NCBI GenBank assembly: GCA_043727235.1
Contig: JAYSYX010000434.1
Location: forward strand, 1-18,355
Direction of reading: 5' to 3'
DNA: 18,355 nt
Source: UBA7236 sp043727235
GTDB taxonomy: Bacteria; Bacteroidota; Bacteroidia; Chitinophagales; BACL12
Below, one piece after another: positions 5,698 to 12,508 of the stretch (position 1 is the stretch's first letter; the number at the start of each line of letters is the position of its first letter). The notes beneath the pieces were generated by a model that was not told the origin of the DNA, did not search any database, and saw nothing but the letters and a program-made list of their open reading frames with translations. Position numbers and translations under genes: made by a program.

Positions 5698-7968
5698 TTA
5701 TTCAATTGAAATCTCGTCTACAAATAACCAGGGCATAGATCCTGCACCGGGATTACCTTGCGGAATTTTGCCGAAATTTTTCGCGACAATTCGAACATAT
5801 CTTGCGGATGTTTTTTCGAAGTAAACACTAACTTCTTTTCTGGGTGTTTTATCAAAGTGGACTAACATTTTTCCCGCGGATTTAAATTTTTTACCATCAT
5901 TGGAATAAGATACTTCCATATATTCCGGTGGATATATCCAACTTAATTGTTCTGTTAAAAAACCTGCTGTTACCATACTAAAAGTATCAATGGTCCCGAG
6001 GTCGATGGTAACATCCATATCCTTGCCACTGAAACCAAGCCAGTCCCTTGCCGACCAACCATTATTTGTGTTGGCTTTTATTCCATTTACCAATGTAAAT
6101 GCACCATCAGCAGAGTATTTTGGAGAGGGCTGAATATTCAATTGTGCATTTTTACCTGTTGCCTTATTATAGTGTACATAAACCGGTGTTTTTGGTCCGT
6201 TGCGATATCCATGTGCAACAATCCATTGACCATGGGTAATTAAAAAAGGTTTGTTATATTTTAAATTATCGTAAGCTCCGTCATCCTCCAAACTCTTGGG
6301 TGCATCATATAAAATAGTATCGGAAAGTATGTTGAACAGTTTGAGGTATAAATTATTTTGTTCGTCGGTATAAATGGAATATTCTGTTTTAAAAATAGTT
6401 TTGGAATAATTGCAACCTATTTTATCTAAAAGATCAAAATGCACCAATAACCGATCTACAAAAGCGTTGTAATTTTTATTTTCTTTTTGCGACCACGCCA
6501 CTTCACTTAAGGCGAGTAATCGTGGCATTAACATATATTCCACCTGATTGGTACTGGAAATATATTCTGTCCAAAGATTTGCCTGTACACCTAAAATATA
6601 CTTGCGTTCTTCCGCTTTTAATACTGCTGGGATCGGGTCATAATTATATACATCTTCCAAAGAGGTATAACCACCAATTGCAATAGGTTCACTTAACGGA
6701 TCACCCTGATAATGATCAAAATAACAAAAATTTTGAGGTGTCATTATTGCATAATGTTTTTGTTGCACCGCTTCAATACCACCATCTTCACCACGCCAAC
6801 TCATGACGGTTGCATTTGGTGCAAGTCCACCCTCCAGAATTTCATCCCAGCCAATTATATTTTTTCCATTGCTGTTTACGAATTTTTCAATGCGACGAAT
6901 AAAATAACTTTGCAATCCCGTTTCATTTACCAAATTACTATCCGCAATTAATTTCTGACAAAAGGCAGATTTTTTCCATCGTGTTTTATCCACTTCATCT
7001 CCGCCGATATGGATATATTCAGAGGGAAACAGAGCCATAACTTCCGTTAAAACATTTTCCAAAAAAGTAAAGGTTTCTTCCTTAGGACAAAATATATCGG
7101 GAAATTCTCCCCATCCTTTTGCAACAGATATAGAAGTATCTATACATCCATATTCCGGATAAGCAGAAAGTGCGGCAACACAATGACCAGGCATTTCTAT
7201 TTCGGGAATAATGGTAATATTTCTTGCTGCAGCATATTTTACGATCAGTTTTATATCAGCCTGAGTATAAAAACCACCGTATCGAATGTTGTCATATTTT
7301 TGGTCGCGATAATGTCCTACCATTGTCCCATCACGCCAGGCACCCACATCAGTTAATTTCGGATATCGTTTTATTTCTATTCGCCATCCCTGATCATCTG
7401 TTAAGTGCCAATGAAATGTATTAAATTTATATAAGGCAAGATAGTCAATATATTTTTTAACAAAATCAACTGAAAAAAAATGTCTGGCACAATCCAGATG
7501 CATTCCTCTATACCCAAAACGAGGGTAATCAATTATTTCTGTACAAGCAATTTGAAATGTTTTTGGAGAAGGGTTTTCTACAAGTTGCAACATACTCATT
7601 AACCCGTAAAATACACCACCTTCATTTTTGCCTGTGATGGAAATGGCATTTTGAGATATCTTTAATATGTATCCTCCATCAGGAATTTGCAATGTAGAGT
7701 CATATTGCAATACAATTCCGCTGAGATCCCCAATTTGTTTTGTAGCGGTTTTAATTGGCAAATTATAACAATCGATAAAAAGATCTTTTGCAGCATATGC
7801 GTCAGAATACGATTTATAATCATTTGCCTGAAAATAGGTAGTGGGGGAGAAGGTGTAATATCCTGGAAGAGCAGTAACCGATACAGGTTCGGGAATTATA
7901 GAATTGGTTTTCTGAGAAAAAACAACAAAAGAAAGCATGAAGAAATACAAAGTAAAACATTTTTTCAT
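5698..7968 (-). CDS. Secreted GH20 beta-N-acetylhexosaminidase
   Basis: This 756-residue enzyme would release terminal beta-GlcNAc or GalNAc residues. It has a signal peptide (about 1-19, MKKCFTLYFF...FSQ), a GH20b N-terminal domain (about 24-148), and a GH20 TIM barrel (about 150-500) with the catalytic pair D324-E325 in HIGGDEVD. The barrel also shows RGMHLDCARHF, HWHLTDDQGWR, PEIEMPGH and the aromatic pocket residue W466. Residues 520-620 form a beta linker. The C-terminal 130 residues look like an F5/8 type C (discoidin) sugar-binding domain, with WSARDWLGF, SYSNDGKKF and YVRIVAKNFG. GH20 enzymes use the substrate acetamido group for catalysis. The gene sits between a carboxylase gene upstream and an aspartylglucosaminidase gene downstream. 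No -7 box is visible in the 90-nt gap upstream. The polymer or glycan it acts on is not determined by the sequence. Confidence 0.95.
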   Translation of the reverse strand: MKKCFTLYFFMLSFVVFSQKTNSIIPEPVSVTALPGYYTFSPTTYFQANDYKSYSDAYAAKDLFIDCYNLPIKTATKQIGDLSGIVLQYDSTLQIPDGGYILKISQNAISITGKNEGGVFYGLMSMLQLVENPSPKTFQIACTEIIDYPRFGYRGMHLDCARHFFSVDFVKKYIDYLALYKFNTFHWHLTDDQGWRIEIKRYPKLTDVGAWRDGTMVGHYRDQKYDNIRYGGFYTQADIKLIVKYAAARNITIIPEIEMPGHCVAALSAYPEYGCIDTSISVAKGWGEFPDIFCPKEETFTFLENVLTEVMALFPSEYIHIGGDEVDKTRWKKSAFCQKLIADSNLVNETGLQSYFIRRIEKFVNSNGKNIIGWDEILEGGLAPNATVMSWRGEDGGIEAVQQKHYAIMTPQNFCYFDHYQGDPLSEPIAIGGYTSLEDVYNYDPIPAVLKAEERKYILGVQANLWTEYISSTNQVEYMLMPRLLALSEVAWSQKENKNYNAFVDRLLVHFDLLDKIGCNYSKTIFKTEYSIYTDEQNNLYLKLFNILSDTILYDAPKSLEDDGAYDNLKYNKPFLITHGQWIVAHGYRNGPKTPVYVHYNKATGKNAQLNIQPSPKYSADGAFTLVNGIKANTNNGWSARDWLGFSGKDMDVTIDLGTIDTFSMVTAGFLTEQLSWIYPPEYMEVSYSNDGKKFKSAGKMLVHFDKTPRKEVSVYFEKTSARYVRIVAKNFGKIPQGNPGAGSMPWLFVDEISIE

Positions 7969-8058
7969 TCCTTAGTTATTTATTTTTTTTAAGTAAATAT
8001 TTTTAGGGATAAGCCAATAAATTATGATTGCTTAATACTCTGATAAAAAGATATTTTG

Positions 8059-9687
8059 TTATACTTGTATTACGCCCGTACTAAATGCCTTCATCTCTGC
8101 ATTATGCTCTGCCATTTCAATACCCATGCTCACCCATTTTCTTGTATCCATTGGATCTATGATCGCGTCTACCCATAAACGCGCAGCCCCATAATAGGGA
8201 TCCATGGTTTCGTTATAGTGATTCGTTATTTTATCGAGTAATTCTTTTTCCTTTTCCGGAGTAATAACTTCACCTTTTCCTTTTAGTGAGGCAACTTGTA
8301 TTTGCAATAAAACTTTTGCAGCCTGAGCACCACCCATAACCGCTATTTTTGCATTTGGCCATGCAACTATTAATCTAGGGTCGTAGGCCTTTCCGCACAT
8401 AGCGTAATTTCCAGCTCCGTAACTGTTTCCAACTATTACTGTGAATTTAGGCACAACAGAATTTGCCACGGCATTCACCATTTTCGCACCGTCCTTTATT
8501 ATACCTGCATGTTCACTTTTACTTCCAACCATAAAACCTGTTACATCTTGTAAAAACAACAAGGGAATTTTTTTCTGATTGCAATTCATGATAAAACGAG
8601 CTGCCTTATCCGCACTATCGTTATAAATTACTCCGCCAATTTGTAATTCCCCCTTTTTATTTTTTACAACTTTGCGTTGATTTGCAACAATGCCAACACT
8701 CCATCCATCAATTCGCGCATATCCACAAATTATTGTTTTTCCATAGGTTGCCTTATACTCCTCAAATTCAGAATTGTCGGTAAGGCGATAAATAATTTCA
8801 TGCATGTCGTACTGTTTGGTGCTGTCAACAGGCATAATGCCATATATATCTTCCTCACTTAATTTAGGTTTGGAGGATTCTTTACGATCAAATCCCGCTT
8901 TAGGATGAGCGCCAATTTTATCAACGATATTTCTGATCTGTTCCAAGCAGCTTTCATCATTTTCGGCGGCATAATCACAAATTCCGCTCAACTCAGTAGA
9001 GGAAATTGCTCCACCAAGAGTTTCTGCATCAATTTCTTCCCCAATTGCAGCTTTCACCAAGTAGGGACCTGCTAAAAATATACTCCCTGTTCCCTTAACT
9101 ATCAACGACTCATCACTCATTATCGGAAGATAAGCTCCACCAGCAACACAGCTTCCCATGATTGCAGCAATTTGTGTAACTCCCATGGAACTCATGATTG
9201 CGTTGTTCCGGAAAATTCTTCCGAAATTTTCTTTATCCGGAAAAATTTCATCCTGCATAGGCAAATAAACTCCGGCGCTATCCACTAAATAAATGATGGG
9301 AATTTTATTTTCCATTGCAATTTCCTGTGCTCGCAAATTCTTTTTACCTGTGATAGGAAACCATGCTCCGGCCTTTACGGTTGCATCATTTGCAACAACA
9401 ACACATTGTTTCCCTGAAATATATCCAACTTTCACAACCACACCACCACACGGACAACCACCATGTTCCGCATACATTTCCCATCCTGCAAAGGTTCCTA
9501 TCTCTATTGTAGGTTTATCTTTGTCGAACAACAATTTAATTCGCTCACGTGCATGTAATTTTCCCTTTTCATGAAGTTTATCAATGGCTTTTTTCCCACC
9601 TCCCTCAGCTACCTTTCCCAATCGCTGCTTCATAGCCGAAACCAACAATTTCAAGGAGTCCTCATTTTTATTGAATTCTATATCCAT
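8059..9687 (-). CDS. Acyl-CoA carboxylase beta (carboxyltransferase) subunit, methylcrotonyl-CoA carboxylase-like
   Basis: This 542-residue cytoplasmic biotin-dependent carboxyltransferase has two crotonase-like halves. The N-terminal half has KLHARERI and the acyl-CoA-site stretches YLVDSAGVYLP and GSCVAGGAYLP. The C-terminal half has the FLQDVTGFMVG and GNSYGAGNYAMCG loops that form the biotin and oxyanion sites. MCC-type subunits carry the same ENFGRIFRN...SCVAGGAY...SDES pattern, so I favour methylcrotonyl-CoA (leucine breakdown). Propionyl- or other acyl-CoA carboxylase cannot be excluded. The biotin-carboxylase/carrier subunit is not in the window. I start the gene at ATG 9687, giving MDIEFNKNED. 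An upstream in-frame ATG at 9714 adds nine residues, but that extension contains the best promoter (-7 at 9698-9705). Confidence 0.93.
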   Translation of the reverse strand: MDIEFNKNEDSLKLLVSAMKQRLGKVAEGGGKKAIDKLHEKGKLHARERIKLLFDKDKPTIEIGTFAGWEMYAEHGGCPCGGVVVKVGYISGKQCVVVANDATVKAGAWFPITGKKNLRAQEIAMENKIPIIYLVDSAGVYLPMQDEIFPDKENFGRIFRNNAIMSSMGVTQIAAIMGSCVAGGAYLPIMSDESLIVKGTGSIFLAGPYLVKAAIGEEIDAETLGGAISSTELSGICDYAAENDESCLEQIRNIVDKIGAHPKAGFDRKESSKPKLSEEDIYGIMPVDSTKQYDMHEIIYRLTDNSEFEEYKATYGKTIICGYARIDGWSVGIVANQRKVVKNKKGELQIGGVIYNDSADKAARFIMNCNQKKIPLLFLQDVTGFMVGSKSEHAGIIKDGAKMVNAVANSVVPKFTVIVGNSYGAGNYAMCGKAYDPRLIVAWPNAKIAVMGGAQAAKVLLQIQVASLKGKGEVITPEKEKELLDKITNHYNETMDPYYGAARLWVDAIIDPMDTRKWVSMGIEMAEHNAEMKAFSTGVIQV

Positions 9688-9697
9688 ATATAAGGAG

Positions 9698-9727
9698 CAA
9701 AAATAAACATTCATACCTTAGGACAAA
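9698..9727 (-). promoter_or_regulatory. Bacteroidota-type promoter of the carboxylase gene
   Basis: On the minus strand TTTG (9727-9724) is followed after 18 nt by TATTTTTG (9705-9698), a complete -33/-7 match and the best promoter in the window. The -7 box ends 10 nt before the ATG at 9687. This rules against the longer reading frame that begins at 9714. Confidence 0.7.
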
Positions 9728-9741
9728 GTGGGAATGGTATG

Positions 9742-9761
9742 TGGCAGTGGCAGTTGGCAGT
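9742..9761. repeat. TGGCAGT microrepeat
   Basis: Three adjacent copies are present: TGGCAGT, GGCAGT and TGGCAGT. It is a short slippage-type repeat just upstream of the carboxylase promoter, with no other recognisable role. Confidence 0.7.
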
Positions 9762-9795
9762 TTGTATCATTGAAAGATATTCCTCCGAATTTTGG

Positions 9796-10177
9796 GATTA
9801 CCATTACCGGGACCCCGCTGGGCAAGAGCCTTGGGTTGGGGCAATACCATTACTGATTACTCGCTGGGGCTAGACCCTCAGGTCGGTGGGGTTGGCGGAA
9901 TTGCCATTACTGAGACCCTCACAGGATACGAGAGCTCAGTTTGTTGGGGTTGATGCGATTACCATTACTGAGACACTCGCTGGGAGCGAGAGCCTCAGAT
10001 TGGAGGGGGTTGGTGGAATAAACCATTACTGAGACCCTCTCTGGAAGCGAGAGCCTCAGATTGGAGGGGGTGGTGGATTACCATTACTGAGACCCTCACT
10101 GGGAGCGAGAGCCTAAGATTGGAGAGGGTTGGTGGAATTACCATTACTGAGACCCTCGCTGGGAGCGAGAGCCTCAG
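9796..10177. repeat. Tandem array of about seven ~60-bp hairpin units
   Basis: The word CCATTAC recurs at 9801, 9847, 9904, 9962, 10023, 10081 and 10141, giving spacings of 46, 57, 58, 61, 58 and 60 bp. Each complete unit has a leader ATTACCATTA, a two-tier hairpin and a G-rich tail like GGAGGGGGTTGGTGGA. The hairpin is CTGAG, three unpaired bases, CTCGCT, loop GGG, AGCGAG, three unpaired bases, CTCAG. Units 4 and 7 can form both stems perfectly. Units 5 and 6 have single mismatches. Unit 3 keeps the outer stem and has an A/T pair where the others have T/A in the last inner pair. Units 1 and 2 are badly eroded. The last unit ends right after its hairpin. Erosion therefore increases leftwards. 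There is no nearby transposase. Function is unknown. Confidence 0.85.
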
Positions 10178-10285
10178 TTCCTTCGAGTCGGGTTTACTCC
10201 TTTTTTAAACCTTACACACCTTCCTTCCTTTTTTATTCCTTAGACCCTTCCCCTTCGAATCTTCTCCCTTCTCCCTTCGATTCTT
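10177..10285. repeat. Pyrimidine-rich low-complexity tract
   Basis: This stretch is dominated by CCTT and CCCTTC words on the plus strand, e.g. CCTTCCTTCC and CTTCTCCCTTCTCCCTTCG. It starts where the last hairpin unit ends and stops just ahead of the SRP RNA promoter. I see no gene in it. Confidence 0.65.
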
Positions 10286-10298
10286 AAAATTCTTTATT

Positions 10299-10306
10299 TA
10301 CCTTTG
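10299..10306 (+). promoter_or_regulatory. -7 promoter element of the SRP RNA gene
   Basis: TACCTTTG fits TAnnTTTG and lies 4 nt before the first base of the RNA's terminal stem (10311). A weak -33-like TTCG sits at 10276-10279. The spacing to the predicted 5' end fits a stable RNA with no leader. Confidence 0.6.
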
Positions 10307-10310
10307 CGCC

Positions 10311-10406
10311 GGGCAAGTCTTATACGACCAGCTCCTGCTGAATCCCCCAGGCCTTGATCGGAGCAAGGGTAGGTGGTCGTAGCGGTGCGATGTAAGAAAC
10401 TTGCCC
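10311..10406 (+). ncRNA. ffs: Signal recognition particle RNA (small bacterial 4.5S type)
   Basis: This ~96-nt RNA would pair with Ffh to target nascent membrane and secreted proteins to the translocon. The ends pair perfectly: GGGCAAGT (10311-10318) with ACTTGCCC (10399-10406). A second stem joins ACGACCA (10324-10330) with TGGTCGT (10374-10380). Inside is the conserved domain IV: CAGG (10348-10351) opposite AGCA (10362-10365), the Ffh-binding symmetric loop, flanked by CCC and GGG. The apical segment is CC-TTGATC-GG rather than the usual GGAA/GNRA tetraloop, which is atypical. The flanking word AGCAAGGGTAGGT fits my recollection of Bacteroidota SRP RNAs. A -7 box directly precedes the RNA and a T-tract follows it. 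Confidence 0.87.
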
Positions 10407-10416
10407 ATTTTTTTTT
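10399..10416 (+). terminator. Terminator of the SRP RNA gene
   Basis: The 3' strand of the RNA's closing stem (ACTTGCCC) is followed by A and nine T's (10408-10416). The closing helix of the RNA plus this T-tract can serve as the intrinsic terminator. The transaldolase gene begins about 120 nt further on. Confidence 0.6.
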
Positions 10417-10537
10417 CCTGCGGATTCCCGGGATCCTGCATCATTTTCTTATCGGAAAATTGTATGTGGAAAAAGAAAATGTTTTTTTGCACTTTCAAAT
10501 TTTAATTTTACACTTTCAATCTCAAATACCAATAATT

Positions 10538-11194
10538 ATGAAGTTTTTTATTGATACGGCTGACTTAAATGAAATAAGGGAAGCAGCGGCATTAGGAATA
10601 TTAGATGGGGTAACTACAAACCCTTCTTTGATGGCTAAAGTGGGAATCACAGGTGCCGATAATATTAAAAAACACTATGTTGACATCTGTAATATTGTAG
10701 ATGGTGATATAAGTGCAGAGGTTATATCAGTGGATTTTGAAGGAATGGTTGCTGAGGCTAAGGAGCTATCCGCTTTACATCCAAACATCGTGGTAAAAAT
10801 ACCAATGATAAAGGAGGGTATAAAGGCAATAAAATGGTGTACTGATAATGGTATCAGAACAAATTGTACACTTGTTTTCTCTGCAGGACAGGCAATTTTA
10901 GCTGCTAAAGCAGGTGCTACTTATCTTTCTCCGTTTATTGGAAGAGTAGATGATATGAATTGGGATGGAGTGAATCTGATTGAACAAATTGTTCATATTT
11001 ATCGTGTTTACGGTTTTGAGACAGAGGTGTTAGCCGCATCCATCAGAAATCCATTACATATTGTGCGTTGTGCAGAAGTTGGTGCGGATGTTGTAACATG
11101 TCCTTTAAGTTCAATTATGGGTTTATTCAAACATCCGTTAACTGATTTAGGATTAGCGCAATTTCTTGCAGATTACAAAAAAGGAAACAGTTAA
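10538..11194 (+). CDS. Transaldolase / fructose-6-phosphate aldolase family (FSA/TalC type)
   Basis: This 218-residue TIM-barrel aldolase has the length of the short TalC/FSA subgroup. It starts MKFFIDTADLNEIREA and continues with GVTTNPSLMAK. The Schiff-base lysine should be the one in IVVKIPM (residue 88), followed by NCTLVFSAGQA and SPFIGRVDD, and it ends with HPLTDLGLAQFLADY. In the non-oxidative pentose phosphate pathway such enzymes move dihydroxyacetone units between sugar phosphates. Some members instead cleave fructose 6-phosphate, and the sequence alone does not decide. An open frame extends back to 10373, but it runs through the SRP RNA and its terminator, so ATG 10538 is the true start. 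A weak T-rich -7-like box (TGTTTTTTTG, 10480-10489) lies upstream. A strong hairpin terminator follows. Confidence 0.94.
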   Translation: MKFFIDTADLNEIREAAALGILDGVTTNPSLMAKVGITGADNIKKHYVDICNIVDGDISAEVISVDFEGMVAEAKELSALHPNIVVKIPMIKEGIKAIKWCTDNGIRTNCTLVFSAGQAILAAKAGATYLSPFIGRVDDMNWDGVNLIEQIVHIYRVYGFETEVLAASIRNPLHIVRCAEVGADVVTCPLSSIMGLFKHPLTDLGLAQFLADYKKGNS

Positions 11195-11215
11195 GAAAAT
11201 ATTGTTTACAACTAG

Positions 11216-11247
11216 AAATGCCTCTTCCGTAAAGAAGAGGCATTTTT
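11216..11247 (+). terminator. Intrinsic terminator of the transaldolase gene
   Basis: AAATGCCTCTTC (11216-11227) pairs over 12 perfect base pairs with GAAGAGGCATTT (11234-11245) across the loop CGTAAA, followed by a T-run ending at 11247. It is the strongest terminator in the window. Confidence 0.92.
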
Positions 11248-11319
11248 GTTTGTAACTTGATACAATTTTTTAACTATTAATGCGTTTTGCTTAATAAATC
11301 ACAACAATATTTATAAAAT

Positions 11320-11835
11320 ATGATAATGAAAGGAATTATTGCCACCCTGATCACCACATCAATTTTTTCTTTTCAACCTGTATTTGCTTTTTCACCCGAA
11401 ACTACAGATACCAGCTTTAAAAAGGATAATCCGAAATTAATTTATACAACCCGCGATTTTTATATCGATCTTGATCCTGATTGTTACAGTACAAATATTT
11501 GTTTACAGGAATTTTATTTGATAATGACTTTTAATATCGGAATGAATTATTCGCAGGAAGTAAAACAAATCGGATTTAAAGACGCCGAACTTGAATTTTA
11601 TTCAAAAAATTCAACAGAAAAAACTTTTGTAAAACAAACTTTCAAAAAATACGAATCGTTTTCTTTGGAAAATGGTTGGAATGTAAAGGTGATCTTTTAT
11701 CCTGACAAGCCCATCGGGTCTTCCGCTCAGGCTGTAAATAAATTTGAATTCAATGGAGTGGTAAAACAAACTTCTATTTCAGGTACACTAACATTTTATT
11801 CTAAAACAGGACAAACTGTTGTTACATTAAATTAA
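11320..11835 (+). CDS. Secreted protein of unknown function
   Basis: The gene encodes 171 residues with a clear signal peptide (MKGIIATLITTSIFSFQPVFAFS), so the mature protein of about 145 residues should be exported. I do not recognise the family. The body is polar and rich in beta-prone stretches (IYTTRDFYIDL, FYLIMTFNIGM, NGWNVKVIFYP, SGTLTFYSKTGQ). It has two cysteines six residues apart in DCYSTNIC that could form a disulfide. The start is either ATG 11320 or ATG 11326; the second gives the cleaner signal peptide (MKG...). The gene stands alone between the transaldolase terminator and a bidirectional terminator, so it is probably monocistronic. No exact TAnnTTTG box lies upstream; the nearest is GCGTTTTG at 11283-11290. 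Confidence 0.75.
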   Translation: MIMKGIIATLITTSIFSFQPVFAFSPETTDTSFKKDNPKLIYTTRDFYIDLDPDCYSTNICLQEFYLIMTFNIGMNYSQEVKQIGFKDAELEFYSKNSTEKTFVKQTFKKYESFSLENGWNVKVIFYPDKPIGSSAQAVNKFEFNGVVKQTSISGTLTFYSKTGQTVVTLN

Positions 11836-11852
11836 ATCATAATCGAAGTTAT

Positions 11853-11898
11853 AAAAGGATATTACCTCCAAAATAATTGGGAAATAATATCCTTTTTT
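11853..11898. terminator. Bidirectional terminator between convergent genes
   Basis: AAAAGGATATTA (11853-11864) pairs with TAATATCCTTTT (11885-11896) over 12 bp. The 20-nt loop contains a second small stem, CCAA/TTGG (11868-11871 with 11877-11880). Plus-strand readout ends in a T-run and minus-strand readout also has T's, so it can stop both the secreted-protein gene and the PepSY gene. Confidence 0.82.
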
Positions 11899-11903
11899 AA
11901 AAC

Positions 11904-12476
11904 TCAAAGATTATTTTTTCGCATTCTTTTTGGACCTTGCCATAACCAAAAACCTGTAATTGTAAATATGAGTAATGCAACGCCCATAATACTTGTATAA
12001 ACCAATTTTATCTGACCATTTCCTGTTCCGAAAATAACATCCAGAATTGACCCATCGTGAATTTTTTCAATGAAGTCGGAGCGCCTTCTTTCTACGTGTA
12101 ATAAATTACCGGTGGCACCATCAAGTTGAATTCCCCAAAATCCTTCTGAAAATACAAATTTTATCATCCCATCATTTTTTCTGACATCAATTCGATCTAT
12201 TTCCTGTGACAAGGTGGATGAAATGGAATCAGCGAATATCCTGCATGCAATTTTATGTAGACTGTCTATGGGTAACCAATCCTTTAATTCAGTGGATGAC
12301 CCTTTGTAAGATTCGGAAAGCAAAATCCCATTGCTGTGTTTTTTCCAACCTAATAAAATACCGGATACAGCAACTATGAAGAAAAATACAAATAACATAG
12401 CGCCTGTGGTGCGATGTACCTTCCTGAAAACACGCAGAATTTTTGCCTGTTTTTGCCTTATTGTATTTTCTGTCAT
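11904..12476 (-). CDS. PepSY-associated transmembrane protein
   Basis: This 190-residue inner-membrane protein has two transmembrane helices (about 24-44 and 160-180) around an extracytoplasmic PepSY-like domain (about 65-130). Features of the PepSY_TM family are the juxtamembrane motif RKVHRTTGAML, the GLLLGW-like end of helix 1 (GILLGWKK), EKIHDGS before helix 2, and the closing FWLWQGPKR. The histidines of KVHR and KIHD flank the membrane helices. In related ferric reductase-like members, such histidines are thought to bind heme, so a small electron-transfer or iron-linked role is conceivable but unproven. It is shorter than typical four-helix PepSY_TM proteins. It lies 32 nt downstream of ornithine aminotransferase with no visible promoter, so it is probably cotranscribed. 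Confidence 0.82.
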   Translation of the reverse strand: MTENTIRQKQAKILRVFRKVHRTTGAMLFVFFFIVAVSGILLGWKKHSNGILLSESYKGSSTELKDWLPIDSLHKIACRIFADSISSTLSQEIDRIDVRKNDGMIKFVFSEGFWGIQLDGATGNLLHVERRRSDFIEKIHDGSILDVIFGTGNGQIKLVYTSIMGVALLIFTITGFWLWQGPKRMRKNNL

Positions 12477-12508
12477 AAATGTCGGATCATAAAATAATTT
12501 TGGGTCTT

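Larger units (their letters stand above)
9688..10310. other. Divergent non-coding region with repeats (about 620 bp)
   Basis: No convincing gene lies between the carboxylase start and the SRP RNA gene. From left to right it holds the carboxylase promoter, a triple TGGCAGT-like microrepeat (9742-9761), a degenerate tandem hairpin array (about 9796-10177), a pyrimidine-rich stretch (10177-10285) and the SRP RNA promoter. The repeats are visibly richer in G and C than the flanking genes. Confidence 0.8.

Noticed and set aside
9293..9574. 93-codon plus-strand ORF inside the carboxylase gene
   Set aside because: It lies wholly antisense to a strongly conserved gene and has no promoter.
9796..10177. 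CRISPR array, because ~29-bp palindromic repeats alternate with ~30-bp segments
   Set aside because: The segments between the palindromes are also repeated (the ATTACCATTA leader and G-rich tail), so there are no unique spacers. No cas gene is in the window.
10298..10498. 66-codon minus-strand ORF
   Set aside because: It is antisense to the SRP RNA, low in protein-like composition and matches no family.
10373..10537. Upstream extension of the transaldolase frame
   Set aside because: It runs through the 3' half of the SRP RNA and its T-tract terminator. The family starts at MKFFIDTADL (10538).
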